This document shows, one piece after another, positions 23,421 through 41,186 of a stretch of 64,000 nucleotides of DNA. Origin of the DNA: Piscicola geometra (lineage: Eukaryota > Annelida > Clitellata > Hirudinida > Piscicolidae); NCBI GenBank assembly GCA_943735955.1, contig OX030956.1:1636912-1700911 (forward strand), read 5' to 3'. How positions within the stretch are numbered: the first letter of the stretch is position 1; each line of letters begins with the position of its first letter. The position numbers were made by a program, and so were the translations under genes. A model generated the notes under the pieces. The model searched no databases and was not told the DNA's origin. It worked only from the letters and a program-made list of their open reading frames with translations.

Positions 23421-25539
23421 CTGGAAAGAAAAACAACACAAAAGAAGAAGATTGCAATAATACAAATAGGATAAATGCAGATACAAAAAATAAACAACTT
23501 ATATGATCAAGTCAAAATCTTGAAAAGCAGATAAGAGTTCAAAGCTCCAAGAGATCAACTGTGAAAAGTTGTCTTGCGAGGGTTTCTGACGGTTTCAAAG
23601 CAAGCAGGCAGATTTTGGATGATGAGGTGAATGTTGATGAAATGTTGTACTTTTGATTTGTCATTAATGATTATAATTTTCACATTTTAAAACTTTTAAA
23701 ATCTTCACTAATATTATAAAAGTTTGTGAAACAAACTTTTGTTGTGATTTTTCAGTATCTTATAAATAGGTTAGACTTGCAATGAATATGGGGGCTTAGA
23801 TTTAGGCTCGATAATGAGTGAGGAGATCAAGAGGTGATGGTGGCTTGGAGGAGATGAGTAGAGGAATTATGGCAGGATTGTAGAAGATGTCATGGCATGG
23901 TGTTGTTACTTTTGTGCAACCACACTCAGCATCTAACTGCCCATGTAAAAGCTCATGGAGCTCGGAAGAGCCCTTTGAGCCCATGCCCTGGCCAGGCTAT
24001 GAAATGAGTCACTTATTTTTGAAAACTTAATAATTTTCATAATCTGAATTTGGTCTATCATGAAACCAAACTCTAAATTCATTATTATTATTATTTATTT
24101 ATAAAACATCAAAATATTTTACGAGGAAGAGTGGAAATGTCCAATGATAAAACGGCGTGACAACGTGATGATGTACTTGTTACAACAAAAATGAATAAAA
24201 GTAGAAGATCATAAAGTAACTGCTTATCAAAAATAAAACTCTATTTGAAAATTAAATTTTAGTTCTGTTTGTTTAAAAAAAACTGATAAAGCTAAGCTGG
24301 TGATTTGCAAGGGCAAAAAAAGCTTTGAAAATTACAATTCTGAGTAGATGAAGCAGCCTAAAGATAGTTCCAAAAATAACTAAATTTCAAAAGTATAAAA
24401 TATAAAAACTATAAAAGTATAAAAATGGAGAAGTAAATAAATTGTTATCTGGCCTTGAATGCTGAAGTTTTAAAAGAAATCTTTTTAAATGAGAAAATAA
24501 ACTGGGATTATGCTTTTTTAATTAAAAAAAATTATAAAAAGAAAACTGAAAAAATTTCTTGCTGAATGGTCTGAAAGACTTCGAGAAGAGAACTGAGATG
24601 AGATGTCATACTAAGTGCTCCTGTAGAAAATCTTTATATTTTTTCAAGCCTACTTATTTTAGAAAGTCATTTATCAAAAAAGTTTCTTACAATTTTATTC
24701 TTTTTTTTCAAAAATGATAAATTATCTTAAGCAGATTAAAAATATTTTACTACACAATTTCATTTAGCAATTCGTTTATATCACGGGGAAAGGGATAAAA
24801 AACCAGCAACGGCTTTAAAACGAGCTTTTTGAGCGTCAAGTTAATGATGGATAAAAAATATAAGTAAAATTATAAGTAAAAAAACTCGATTTTATTTTCC
24901 AATAATAAAATTTGAGCCTGCTCAAGATAAACAGTTGGTGTGATGCTGTGCTTTTCATAGATTGGTTTGCATTCAAAGCTGGAAATAGGACTATGAAAGA
25001 TGAAACTGAAAAAAAACTTTGAAATTTATTTTAAAGATTTCTAATTTGAAAAACTGAAATTGTAGGCAGAAGCGATAAGAATTTAAATTGCATGTTTGTG
25101 TGAAATAAATTTTCTAGGAAATTAGGAGTCAAGCATTCAGGCAGATGGATGACTTGTGAGACGAACGCCAAGCTTGATTAGTTTTATCTTAAAATTAAAA
25201 GAAAATAATTCAAAAATGAACCATGAGATATGTTTGAACACGAATAATTCAGTTTTTTAGATAAATAATTTTAAAAACTAAATTTTATTTAAAAATAATT
25301 ACATTTCAATTGAATTGTTTTAACAAACAAAAACTATCTAAGGTTCTTGTGATGAAACCAAAAATAACATGAAAGAGACTCGGCTAGCAATTTATTTTTA
25401 AAATAATAAATCTTGTTCCAAGCAGAACAGACGACTGCGCGAACGATTGCAAGGCACTCAGCTCCTTCTTCAATGTATAATTTATCGATCCTTCAATGTC
25501 ATATGTATACAAAACTGACACACATTTACATACACTCAC

Positions 25540-25645
25540 CTCCAATTGTATGAGCACAAAGCTATGCGAGGAATGCGATTGTAGAAAGACAAAACCCATC
25601 TTACCACGAAGCATGAAAAAGTGGATTTGGTGGCTGAATGTTGTC
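25540..25645 (-). CDS. Orphan internal exon (35 codons), gene unknown
   Basis: A 106-bp open segment is bounded by CATCTTGCAG (acceptor, with a T-run upstream) and GAG|GTGAGT (donor). One base plus 35 sense codons encode a peptide with IHFFMLRGKMGFVFLQSH and SFVLIQLE. Both splice sites are strong and the frame is open, which supports a real exon. Neighbouring exons were not found, and it does not join the 23.2-kb exon in phase. Confidence 0.35.
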
Positions 25646-26346
25646 CTGCAAGATGTCAACGAAAAAAAAAGACTCACTGAAGAATTATTTGAAAAACGTT
25701 TAGTGTGTTCACCAAGGATGAAACAACAGACTCACACGACTTTCTGAAATCATAATTGCCAGGACCAAAGTGCTAAAACGTATTATTGAAAGTTCAAAAC
25801 AAGTTTTTGAGAGATCGTAGAGTACACGAATCGAGTTACATAAATTAAGTGTAGTAGAAGATTTTTGCAACTATATGTGCTGATACTGCTTTGCAATACT
25901 TTGTATTAATTAGATTTTTATTTTATTCTAAATAAATATATTTAGTATTAATTATTTTAATTTTTTTCCTAATATTTTTAGCTTCAGATCCTGCTTTTTC
26001 TGAGAGTTTAAATTGAAGAGCAAAATGACTTTTACAGCCTTGTAACAACCCTCAAAAAACTGAAACTTGCAAGAACACGGAACTAGCAATAAATGCAGAA
26101 TCCATGCAACATTATCCTTTCTCTATTCACGTTGGAATAAATTCACACTTAGATTTTCCTTTTCAATTAGAATTAGAGTAAGATTTAGGGTTTCCACCTT
26201 TTATTTCTGCTGCTTTAACTTCTTTATTCTAAAAAAACTAATAAATTTACAAAAAAGATGCTGAAAAGCAAACTGAACGACGTTGTTGTGGAGTGACTGA
26301 TTGAGTTTCAAGATTAAAAAGATAAAAAATATATTTAAAACACATA

Positions 26347-31410
<5,064 letters not shown>

Positions 31411-31850
31411 AGTAGTAGTAGTAGTAGTCTTTATAGTGCCTTTGTATCGACACTCTATATATTTTTCTTTTTCATCTCCCCCTTTCTCTCCTCTCCCTCT
31501 GTCTCCAAATCGCTCCCACACTTCTCAGCACCACTTCTTCCATCCTCCGATCCTCCTTCTGGTATCCGAGGACCCCTTCCATCGGGTCCTGTTCTCCACG
31601 CTCTTTTCTCCAAACCGTTAGCCATTCTTCTCTCCATTCTTCATACAACCCACACTCCAGCAAAACGTGCCTCTCATTTTCTTCCTCCCCACAAACACAC
31701 TTCCTATCCTCCTTCTCATACTTCCAGCGAACAATTTCATTATTCCTTACCGTCAAGCTATCCCCCCTACTGTATTTCACATAAAAACATATTTTTTGAG
31801 TTCTTTTTGTTACCCAAGACAAATTTTATTTGAGAGAAATCACCACACTC
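31411..31850 (-). mobile_element. 5'-truncated LINE, C-terminal end of ORF2 and 3' UTR
   Basis: The minus-strand frame 31822-31472 contains CVCGEEENERHVLLECGLYE, the C.C....H....C zinc-knuckle-like motif found near the C-terminus of many LINE ORF2 proteins, followed by a charged tail. Beyond it the 3' end reads CAAAGGCACTATAAAGAC followed by TAC repeats. No reverse transcriptase or endonuclease motif remains, so this is a dead 5'-truncated copy. Confidence 0.65.
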
Positions 31851-33289
31851 CACCTTCATGCACTTATCCTTATAAAAATAGACTGGAGAGGCTGAAAAAC
31901 TTTGGCTACTCTCAAATTAAAACAACACTCATCCTAGCACTGCTTCTGAATTTCAATTGACTTCCTCTAAAAAGAAAAACTTGTTTAAACCAAATAAAAA
32001 GTTCATTTGAACGTTTCATTGCTAAATCTTCATTATCATTTGAACTCAATTTATTTTTCTAGCATTTACACTAACAAACTTCCTTTTTTATAGTTAAAAA
32101 AAATAAATCCAAAATAAAAACTTGCAAATTAGTTTTTTTTCATACTTAAACCGCCTTAGGAGCAATATTTCTAGAGATCAAAATACTTTCGGTGCTTAAA
32201 TTTCCTAAACTAACCTATCACTGACTTAACAATACAAACAGCGCCTACTAGCATTACAACGGAACCAATAGCTTTTATTGGTTTAAGTTCATAGTTCTCT
32301 TCTTCTTTATCACGTCAAACTTTGTGAAACTACACAAAAATCATTATTTTAAGTCTTGGTCAGAGTGTGGTGAGTCTTTTAGTGCAATTAGAGCCTACTT
32401 CATGTTTTTTTAAACCATCCAGAGGGTTTTATCGATTTGAATTTTTAAACTGACCACAAACTCAAACATTTTCCCCGCTATATCTAGCTTCATTTTTTTC
32501 TTCAAAAGCAAACATTGTTGCATGTTTGTTCAGTGCATAACACAAATGCATATTGACTTGGGTCTCTAAGTATATAGAAAAACATGTTAAGTTCATAACG
32601 TGCTACCACACCCCATCACATTCCATAACTTTTAGAAAAGCCATCTTCGTTGAAAGAAAATGCTTCAGAGAAGAATCAGCGAGAATATGGGTTTTTCATT
32701 GGAAAAGTAATGCTTAAGAAATAGATTTGAACTTGCAAAAACATGATTGTCCGTACATTACTCTATAAAGACGTTTGTTGACAATGCACAAGATAGTTTT
32801 ACGCACGGAATACTCCAGGGTAGTGCATGAGCGGAGGAACTAACATTTTTTCAGCTTTTTTATTCCGTTAGAAAACAAAAAGTGTTTCAATCTAGAATAA
32901 ATATGGCAAGTACTGAAAGGGGGATTAGATCATTTCAAGATACTTTCGTGAGCAGTACTTTCGGTGGATTTCTTGCATGCAGGAACGTGTAAGCTTGTCC
33001 AGGAGTGAATAATGGGGGTTGTAATAGACTAGTAACATCTATATTAGTTTGCCAATCAAGATAAAATACATTTTATTTTATTTCTCTACGTCCTACTCTT
33101 TTATTTCTTTTTTTCAAATTATTGAAACTAAGAGAGCAACATTTCATTCCAATATTATATTTATTGGTAGACTTTAACATTTGGCGCTAAATATATACTG
33201 GCAGCCCTCTTCGGTTTTTAAAAGCATTCTCATTATATTATATGCAGACACTCAGAGTTTAGCATTTATTTAAATAATTTGAACAATTA

Positions 33290-33349
33290 TTTTAATTAGA
33301 ACGTGGTTTTAAGCCAACTTTACACCCGGTCGTATCGTTCTAATTAAAA
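33290..33349. promoter_or_regulatory. Perfect 14-bp inverted repeat with paired TAATTA sites
   Basis: TTTTAATTAGAACG (33290-33303) and its exact inverse CGTTCTAATTAAAA (33336-33349) flank a 32-bp centre. Each arm holds a homeodomain-type TAATTA, and more TAATTA-type sites occur at about 33395 and 33427. A strong donor, GACGCAG|GTAAAT, lies at 33378/33379. The block is about 1 kb upstream of the TMEM200-like coding exon and may be its promoter and first untranslated exon. Confidence 0.35.
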
Positions 33350-34375
33350 CAAAAGACTGTCGTTAGACCTGGACGCAGGTAAATGCTGTGCCGCTAATTA
33401 AATGTACCTCCTTTTCCGAGTATGTTAATAATTAACCATAGAATGTATATTCTTCAAAAAAATAATTCAACTTTTTAAATTAATGTTTTATTGAAACTGT
33501 GACCCTCTTTTTACTTTAAAACTTAGTCAAAATTAAAAACGTGGCAGTTCATTGACATAGTGAACTTTGGTTTGTTAGACTCGCTGCTGCATTTTTCTTC
33601 CAAAAAAATTTAATTGCAAATGTAAAAAAAACTAAGAAAATTATTATATGTCTTACATGCCAGTGGCTCTTATTTTCCCCTTGTTGCAGTTTCACTAGCA
33701 TTGTACTGTGCATTGAAAGAGTAATAATAAACTTTAAAATCTGTTGAAAATTGACAAAAGTAAATATACAGTGGCTTTTTTTTAGATTGAGCCATTTTAA
33801 ATGAAAATAAAAAGATGTGTTTAACAAAATATGTGGTATTGTGGATATCTGAACCATCCTTTAATCAATAAGCCGATTTATTTTTTATAAAACTTTTATT
33901 TTGTACTTTCAATATCCGATTCAATCTAAATAATAAATAAAAGCCAGTTTTTTCAGAATGAAAAAACACATTTTTAAAGAAATATTTAAAAAACGCTGCA
34001 TCACGTCCACCCTTGAAATCTTCTCCTAAGCTTCTTTATTGTCTGCATTACCAGCTCGCATCATACTTAGTCGGTCTTAAGACTTGTATATTGGGAGAGG
34101 TTTCGAATTTCCAATACTTGCAACAGCTTTTCCAGTGCTGAGTGTATTATTATGTTTGAAATATATGTGCTCTTGAAGTGTATTGTAATCGATGATGCCA
34201 CAATGTTTGAGTGAACGCCATCTATTTTTGCCAGTTTTCTCATCAATCTTTACAGGCCGTTATAACACTAATTTAGGAATAAATAAATGAAGACAGACAA
34301 AATAGAACTAATTATCAAAAATACAATTGAAAAATCTTTTTTTTCCAGAAATCGAAAATAAAAAAGCTCATCAAA

Positions 34376-35986
34376 ATGTTTACAGCGGGTCGAATTTTGC
34401 ACAAGGCCAACGTGCGAAACATGGCGTCACTATCACCCGGTCACCACAAGTTTCACCCTCACAAACACAGCCGTTCCTCAAGCCCCAACCACGCCATCAG
34501 TCCTTCCCACCTCCATCATTCTTACACTTCCTCACCAAACCACTTGTCTTCTCACCACAAACACAGTGCCATTGAAATCACAGACGAAGCAGAAACTTTC
34601 CAAAAACTCTCTTTTTCCAGCTTCCAAGTCGTTCAAAACAAACGCCTCGAGCAGCAGAAGATGAGGATTCAGAAGAAGACAGCCAAGGTGATGACCTCCA
34701 GACTTTCCCGTTTTTACGTGCCCTTCATTTGGCAGGCCCTGGTGGCATGCTTCATTGGGGTAGCCGTCATAAGTCTCGGATTGTGTCTGTGTTTCCTGGG
34801 CTATGAGGCAGACAAGGAGCTTGAGGGTTTGTTGAACGACAAAGCTACTGTAGAGTCTCCCAAAGTCAAAGCCAAGTACAAAACATTTTCGAATGAAAAT
34901 TTCAAAACAATGTCTATTTTATCTGAAGCAGAGCGTGAGAATGCAAACCTAACGACAAATCATTTTGGAGATAACCAAACTAAAAACCTAGAAGCAACAA
35001 GGTACCTCATCTACATTGGGCCCGTAATCATGAGTTTTGGTAGCTTTGCGATTGTATTCGCCTGTGTAATTGTCTGTGAAACCAGAGATCGAGTGTTGGA
35101 CTTGCTAGAAAAGAGAACCAAGCAGTTAGAACAAATGGTGGTGAAAGACCTGATCGAAAAGGAAATGGAAACTGGACAATTGAAATACTTGATGCAAGAA
35201 GAGGAAGGTGAAAAAAGAAAACCAGAATCGTTAGAACATCGATTTCCAAAAGCTGATAAAAATAATAATAAGCAAATGAAAATGTTTCATGGAACAAAAG
35301 AAAGAGAAGAAAAAAACATGATCAGCTGGGATTGTGATGAGAAAGATAAAAAGGTTTTTAGGCAGAATTTGAAAAATCTGGATTCGATACAAAATATAAA
35401 AAACTCTTTTCTGGATAAAACTACAAGCAATCACATCATAACATCACCATCTACATCTTTCCTTCCGGTAACTTCGTATTTAAAAAATTCAGACGAAAAT
35501 CTGTTCACAAAAGGTTTTTCTAAAAATAGACAAAAAATAGTCTTCGAAGATGACTTGAAAATAACTCAAAACAAACCTAAAACTCAAGAAAACATTTCTG
35601 CACTTCAGTTCGAACCGTATTTTAGAGATGGATTTTTGGAAATTAAAAAAAGTCGTGAGCAGCTATACAAAAGTGAATCAAGCTTTCCAGGAGACCCTGA
35701 TCCGAACAAACAAGACAATCCTAATAAACTACAACAACTGCAGCACTCAACAGAAACCCAATTACCGCAGGAACCTCCTCCACCGAACGAAAACCAATTT
35801 CAATCAGACAAAACCGAAAAAGCAATTGTCCCTTCCAACCACTCTTCCAAAGTCGCAGAAAGACGCTCTTCTTTCCAGATTTTGTACAAAATGAAAATTG
35901 ATGCTTTAACCAATTGCTTAATCGAAAATCGACTTAAGAAAGCCATCCAAGATAAGAAGAAGGAAAAAAAGAAAGTGAAAAAATAG
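34376..35986 (+). CDS. TMEM200-like two-pass membrane protein, single coding exon (536 aa)
   Basis: One uninterrupted exon with an acceptor (TTTTTTTTCCAG at 34348) in the 5' UTR 27 bp before the ATG. The N-terminus is His/Ser-rich (residues 20-65). TM1 (about 113-142, FYVPFIWQALVACFIGVAVI) is separated by about 65 residues with N-glycosylation sequons from TM2 (about 209-237, RYLIYIGPVIMSFGSFAIVF), which is followed by VCETRDRV. The pairing of WQALVACFIG...GLCLCFLGY with YLIYIGPVIM...ETRD resembles the TMEM200 family (DUF2371). The basic, Lys/Gln-rich C-terminal region of about 300 residues looks disordered and ends in a Lys run. Function is unknown; the family call rests on the TM core only. 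Confidence 0.65.
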   Translation: MFTAGRILHKANVRNMASLSPGHHKFHPHKHSRSSSPNHAISPSHLHHSYTSSPNHLSSHHKHSAIEITDEAETFQKLSFSSFQVVQNKRLEQQKMRIQKKTAKVMTSRLSRFYVPFIWQALVACFIGVAVISLGLCLCFLGYEADKELEGLLNDKATVESPKVKAKYKTFSNENFKTMSILSEAERENANLTTNHFGDNQTKNLEATRYLIYIGPVIMSFGSFAIVFACVIVCETRDRVLDLLEKRTKQLEQMVVKDLIEKEMETGQLKYLMQEEEGEKRKPESLEHRFPKADKNNNKQMKMFHGTKEREEKNMISWDCDEKDKKVFRQNLKNLDSIQNIKNSFLDKTTSNHIITSPSTSFLPVTSYLKNSDENLFTKGFSKNRQKIVFEDDLKITQNKPKTQENISALQFEPYFRDGFLEIKKSREQLYKSESSFPGDPDPNKQDNPNKLQQLQHSTETQLPQEPPPPNENQFQSDKTEKAIVPSNHSSKVAERRSSFQILYKMKIDALTNCLIENRLKKAIQDKKKEKKKVKK

Positions 35987-36192
35987 CTTTAAGACTGATT
36001 GAATGCAAGTTATCAGCAAAGATAAAACATTATAAAAGACTTACTTGTTCGCTTCCATGTTTATTTTGTACACGCAGACTTTTATTTTTTGATGAAATGA
36101 AAAATGAAAGACGGCATTAGCTCAGAAAGCTTGAGGCTCCATTATTTGTTATTCAATCGATTTCTTGAAACACATTTTGTAATTTCCTTCAC

Positions 36193-36198
36193 AATAAA
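36193..36198 (+). terminator. AATAAA polyadenylation signal of the TMEM200-like gene
   Basis: AATAAA about 207 bp after the TAG at 35984-35986. Confidence 0.55.
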
Positions 36199-38940
36199 TC
36201 GGAAAAAATAGTTCTTTTGGACAAAACTGATACTTTTGTGATCTAATTTATTTTTTTTTAATATAAAAAAAAATACAAATATATTAAATTTTCTGAAATT
36301 TTACGACTCCAACGTCAGTGTGATCCTTCACTAGATGCGTATGGAATGCACGTAGTGAATATTTTAAAACTTAAAAAAGTAATGCACCAACGGAAGACTA
36401 CACTGAAAAACCAAGAATAAAAATATTGGTATTTGAAACTGATTTTTTATTATTTAAGGTTTAATGCAAAGAAACATAGAAACCAGTTTCAAACCTCATT
36501 CTTTGTCGGGTCCTTCATGAAACATGCAATTGACGATATTACTAGTCGACTTGAATCCATTATTATATTGCCTTTGAATCAATCAAAAGGAAAAGTTATA
36601 TGTAAAATATTTATGTATTGTTTCAACATTTAAATTTAAAACTTAGAAATATCTGGTAAATGGGCAAAACCAAAATGTTGAGTTCTCGGCCATAGTCGAT
36701 GATCAATTTTTAATACAGCGGCTATTTCATCACAAAGGTGACTTCAAGAACATGAGTGACAATTGAGAGTGAGTGTTTACAGTAGATTGCTGGTTTCGCC
36801 TTCCAGAACCTTCTACCGGGAATGAGGAAATCTTCTCGAAAATGCGAAACTTTTATCACTCTGTCTTTACTGCCCTTGTTTGCCAGTCAACCTCGTCAAT
36901 GCATCCGTGATGGATACCAAGCCTTGAAGAGTTTCATAAACTGTTTGAAGGGTCTTTCGACGCTTTTTATTTTTGTTTTACAACAGTCGCTAGAGTTCTG
37001 GATGTCGAAGCATTTATGTTTCCACGATTACACTTCATTCGTTGGAAACTAAATCTTAAGAACTAAGTTTTTGTTGTTTTGTGGCTCAATTAAAAATGTG
37101 AAAAAAAAGAAATAAAAGTCAACACACATCTCTTTAGTAGTCACCTACAGACAATTTGTGAATTGATGACTGGTAAAAAGAACATACAGCCATAAACCTT
37201 CAGGCCAGTGTTTAAGATTGCTTCGTTTTGAAGTCCTGCAAAATAATACTCAAACATTGATTTTGTTTGCTTGACTAGGACAGTGGCATAGAAAGGATTA
37301 TCACTCGTTTTTCAACTGCTTGGTGCATCACTGACATTCTGCATAATAGAATGGTTTTAGTTGAAAGAGTTCAGCCACTGCAGGTATCTCGACCTTTATA
37401 TATATGAATTGAAATCTTTTAAACAGAATGAAAACATTTTTAAATCAAATAAAAAATTTCAAACTCACTGATTCTAAGAGGACCTCTGGTGCCAAACCAA
37501 GAAATATTAACTAAGTTGATAATTCACGTGTAAAAATCTCCACAAAAAAGTGTATTAAGTTATTTAAATTATGTTTTTTTAATTTTCGATTCCCTGTTTT
37601 GAGGTTAATGACATAATTTAAAATAATTAATGATTTTTCAACGAATGAATGCCTTCAATGAATCGTAATTGTATGCAGATCAGCCGATCCTCTTTTTCTT
37701 GATGATAAACTTCGTTCAGGACAATTTCGTTGAAGCGGCACTTGCAGGAAACCAATTAATTGAAGGGTTTCCTTTTAAAATGGCTTTATTGCGCAAAAAG
37801 TCAATGAATTGAAAATGGTATATTGCACATTTTTATTTTTGAAAATATAAAAAACGGATTTCAAATAATATAGTTTTTTCAAAGCCATTCAATTAAAGGA
37901 CTTTCCGATGATGAGGATTTCAAAACTGTTTCTAAATGCTGATTGATCAATCAACTCATGAGTTTACGGCTCAAAGCATTTGTTTTACACGTCACTAAAC
38001 CCAATCTAGTTTCGTAAAAATACCGCAACTAAATTGAGAAATAACTACATTAATGATTGCCATCGTTAAATTCTTTTTGATTTCAAATTCATGCTCTCTT
38101 CAATAGCTGGTCACGCAACTTGAATCGATACTTTAAACAAAATTTTGGACCAACAGTTTTATTTTGCGTTTTTCATTCATGCTTGAAGCCATTTGTTCCA
38201 AGCGATTGCAGGGATAGCATCTATATGAATAATAAAGTATAAAAGTGAATTCGATCAAGGCAGTAGGGCGATCACAAGATACATAAAGTTTATTGCCATG
38301 ATTTCCAAATAAAAATCTCCGCTGTATTATTCGTGCTCGCCGAGGCACAAAAGAGGCCTTCAATGTAACTATCCCCATAAAAAACATACATCTTCAAAAA
38401 GTAGTTTAAATATTTAAAAGAACAGCTCACGTGCATTCACTAAGAAAAAACCATACAATCTGAGCTTTTTGCAAAAAAAAAGAATTATACGAAAACTTAT
38501 TCCGAAGAACACAATTACACATCCCCTCTGCTAAATTTGAAGAATCGTATCAAATGTTTTAGTCAGAACGTAAAAAAGAATGAAAATAATAAGTTTAGAA
38601 ATTCCAAAAGGATAGGCTATTCGATTCCCAATGCAGGCACGTGTGATTGGTTTGTTTTGCCTCGAAAAAAGATTTTCACTGTTTTTTACGATTCGGAAGG
38701 CTTCGAAGCTTCCAAACTTGCATTTCGATTATTCTCTAGTCGTTGAGAATTTTATAAAAACTAAATTTTATTTAACTTTTCAATAAATTTATGAACCTTC
38801 TAAAAATTAATATAAAAACTGATATCAAGCCGTCATGCTTGTCTAAATGATCACCGTCGAGCAGAGCTGTTTCGGACTGGCACACACATCCCCCATAAAT
38901 CTCCGAACATCCCACACGCCATCCTCTGATTCGTCACATA
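36199..38940. other. AT-rich stretch with no supported gene
   Basis: Short open frames (36433-36633, 36822-37052, 38133-38387, 38537-38746) lack splice or motif support. I see nothing else in it. Confidence 0.5.
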
Positions 38941-38945
38941 CATTC

Positions 38946-39062
38946 TGACGTCACGATGATGCAAGAATCGACCAATCATCCCTGAGTCCTTTCTTTTGAT
39001 TTCGAGATAAGAAATATAAATTCATTGTTCGTTGAAGCGTTTTTTATCTATGGTTATAAATA
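38946..39062 (+). promoter_or_regulatory. Candidate promoter: CRE, CCAAT box and TATA box
   Basis: A consensus CRE TGACGTCA (38946-38953) and a CCAAT box (38972-38976) precede TATAAATA (39055-39062) with normal spacing, in a patch less AT-rich than its surroundings. Transcription would start near 39085-39090. The nearest downstream plus-strand gene is the protocadherin at 41.2 kb, so this may be its promoter with an untranslated first exon. Confidence 0.4.
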
Positions 39063-41186
39063 ATTACTATGTGTCTCTTGTCTGCGTGCACAAACAGCAG
39101 CAGAGGATTGTCGTGGAGGATATGAATAATATATAATTCAATTACGGATGTGCTTCAATGGCATATTCACTGAAATGTTAAACTACGAAGAACTCTAAGC
39201 TTTCTGAAGGTATTCTTGGTGCTGTGGTGCAGCGTAACAAGTTAAAGTTTTAAATATTAAAAGCATGCCTTGTAAATCACCTTGGGTGAATTAACTTTTG
39301 AGTAAATCTCGGAAAAAGTCCTTGCAGTGTTCAGCGTGGGTTGATTTTGTTTTTTTTGGCCTAAAAAACAATGTAATGGATTCCACGTACTTATATGCAC
39401 ATATGTTTAGTACAGAGAATATTTTTCACTGCTCCAAATAACTTAGTTTTAAAATAATCACGACAATCAACAAATGGGGTTGGAACGAGTCATTATTCAA
39501 TGAGAGAGTTCATTAAGCCTCAAACACCTGAACCGCTGATCAAGTTGAAGCAGTGGAATTATACGTGCAACATTTTCAATCCAATCAAAATATTTTTTCA
39601 AGTTTAGTGCGTTAAGGTTTTCGGGCCGTTTAGTTTGCTCATTCTAAAAAAAAAAGATTTTTTTATTTTTTAAATACACTTTTTTGAGAAAAATGCAGCA
39701 ATGGATCTACCAAACCAAAATTCACAACTAAAAGCGAAAAAATTAAATATAGTTTATCCACTTTTTTATGCAACTTTAGGTAAGTTTATTGTTTAGAAGT
39801 GTGGTTGTAATTGATATGAAAAATATTTTCTAAAGGTTTATAAAATATAGAGTTTCAAAAAATGTTTTTTATAAAGTGAAAGTAGTATTACTTCTTGATG
39901 TTTATGCTTTTATCTATTTGTGTACAGAAAACTTGAAACGAATATTCACAATTGTAAATTTACCAAAAATGATTTTAAAATGGTTGAAAAAAACAATTTA
40001 TCGAAAAAACTCACATAAATACTATAGTGAGTTGTATCTTGGAGGGTTTAGGAAAACAAATAATGCAGGCGTTTGTGCTTTAGTGTGTCGAGGAAGGAAT
40101 GTTTATGGAGGCGCAAGTGAGAGCGAGCAGGTTGCGTTCTAGAGCACCTATGACTTCATATGACCTAATCTAATTCTTAATTTCATGATTTAAAAAAATA
40201 AGTTTTGAAAATATTTATTTTATGATAACGAGAAAATGAAAGTAGAAAGAGAGAATGAAGGAAGGGAGAGGTGCCTTATATGGCAATGTCACGTGCGAGT
40301 CACTCCAGAAATACGGTCTTGTTTCGGTGTCTGATTCAGTCTAAAAATAACAGACTGTCACAATCAAGCTGGACTATATAGACTTTTTAGTCCGAAAATG
40401 TATTTAAATCGAACTTTAAAACTGATTTTTTAAATTAAGTTGGCTACAGTTTAATAACGTATCTATATAGTATTTTGAAATGAAGTTCAATTATAAGAGA
40501 TTTAATTGAAATAATTTGAGTTTCAATAAGGAGAACTCAAAAAAATTATCCGTTCAACATTGTGTTGAAATTGAGTAAAATTTTAAAAACAAGAAATTGA
40601 AGGTTACCAAAAGTGGAGTAATAAATAAATGAAGAAAACGAAACCTTTCCATAAACATACTTTTATCTGATTACAAACGACTAATTAAAGGTATTGGCAC
40701 CTTGAGTGATGTAGCGACGCTGAAATCCTGAAGCTAATTGATATAATTAATCGCTCAATAACATTAAAAGTTTTTTTAAAAGCTACAAAATTAAAATCAG
40801 AAGTTTTTTTAAGTTGAAAAAGTACATAAAGGGTATTAAATTTGTAGAGAAATGTAATATGTTTGAAGTAAAATCTGCATGTGAATGAATATTTAATGAA
40901 TCTCAGTTGAATTACAGTTTTGAATAATAAATATTACTAAGGTACCAAGTTGCTATAGACATTATATATACGTGTTTGAAAGCTTTTAAAATATCATAAG
41001 GTAGCTAAAAAAAATTCGAACAGTTAAATGAATACATATAAATGTATATTTTAAGTAAAACTGAACATATAAATAGAAAAATAACATGACATTATTTTAT
41101 TCATTCCAGTTGACGTACCTATATTTTATCAACTTGTTGCCTTTTACACTTTTAAATGAAGACCAAACGGTCTCAAACCTTTTGAG

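Noticed and set aside
36822..37052. 76-residue plus-strand frame
   Set aside because: Isolated in AT-rich DNA with no splice, motif or promoter support.
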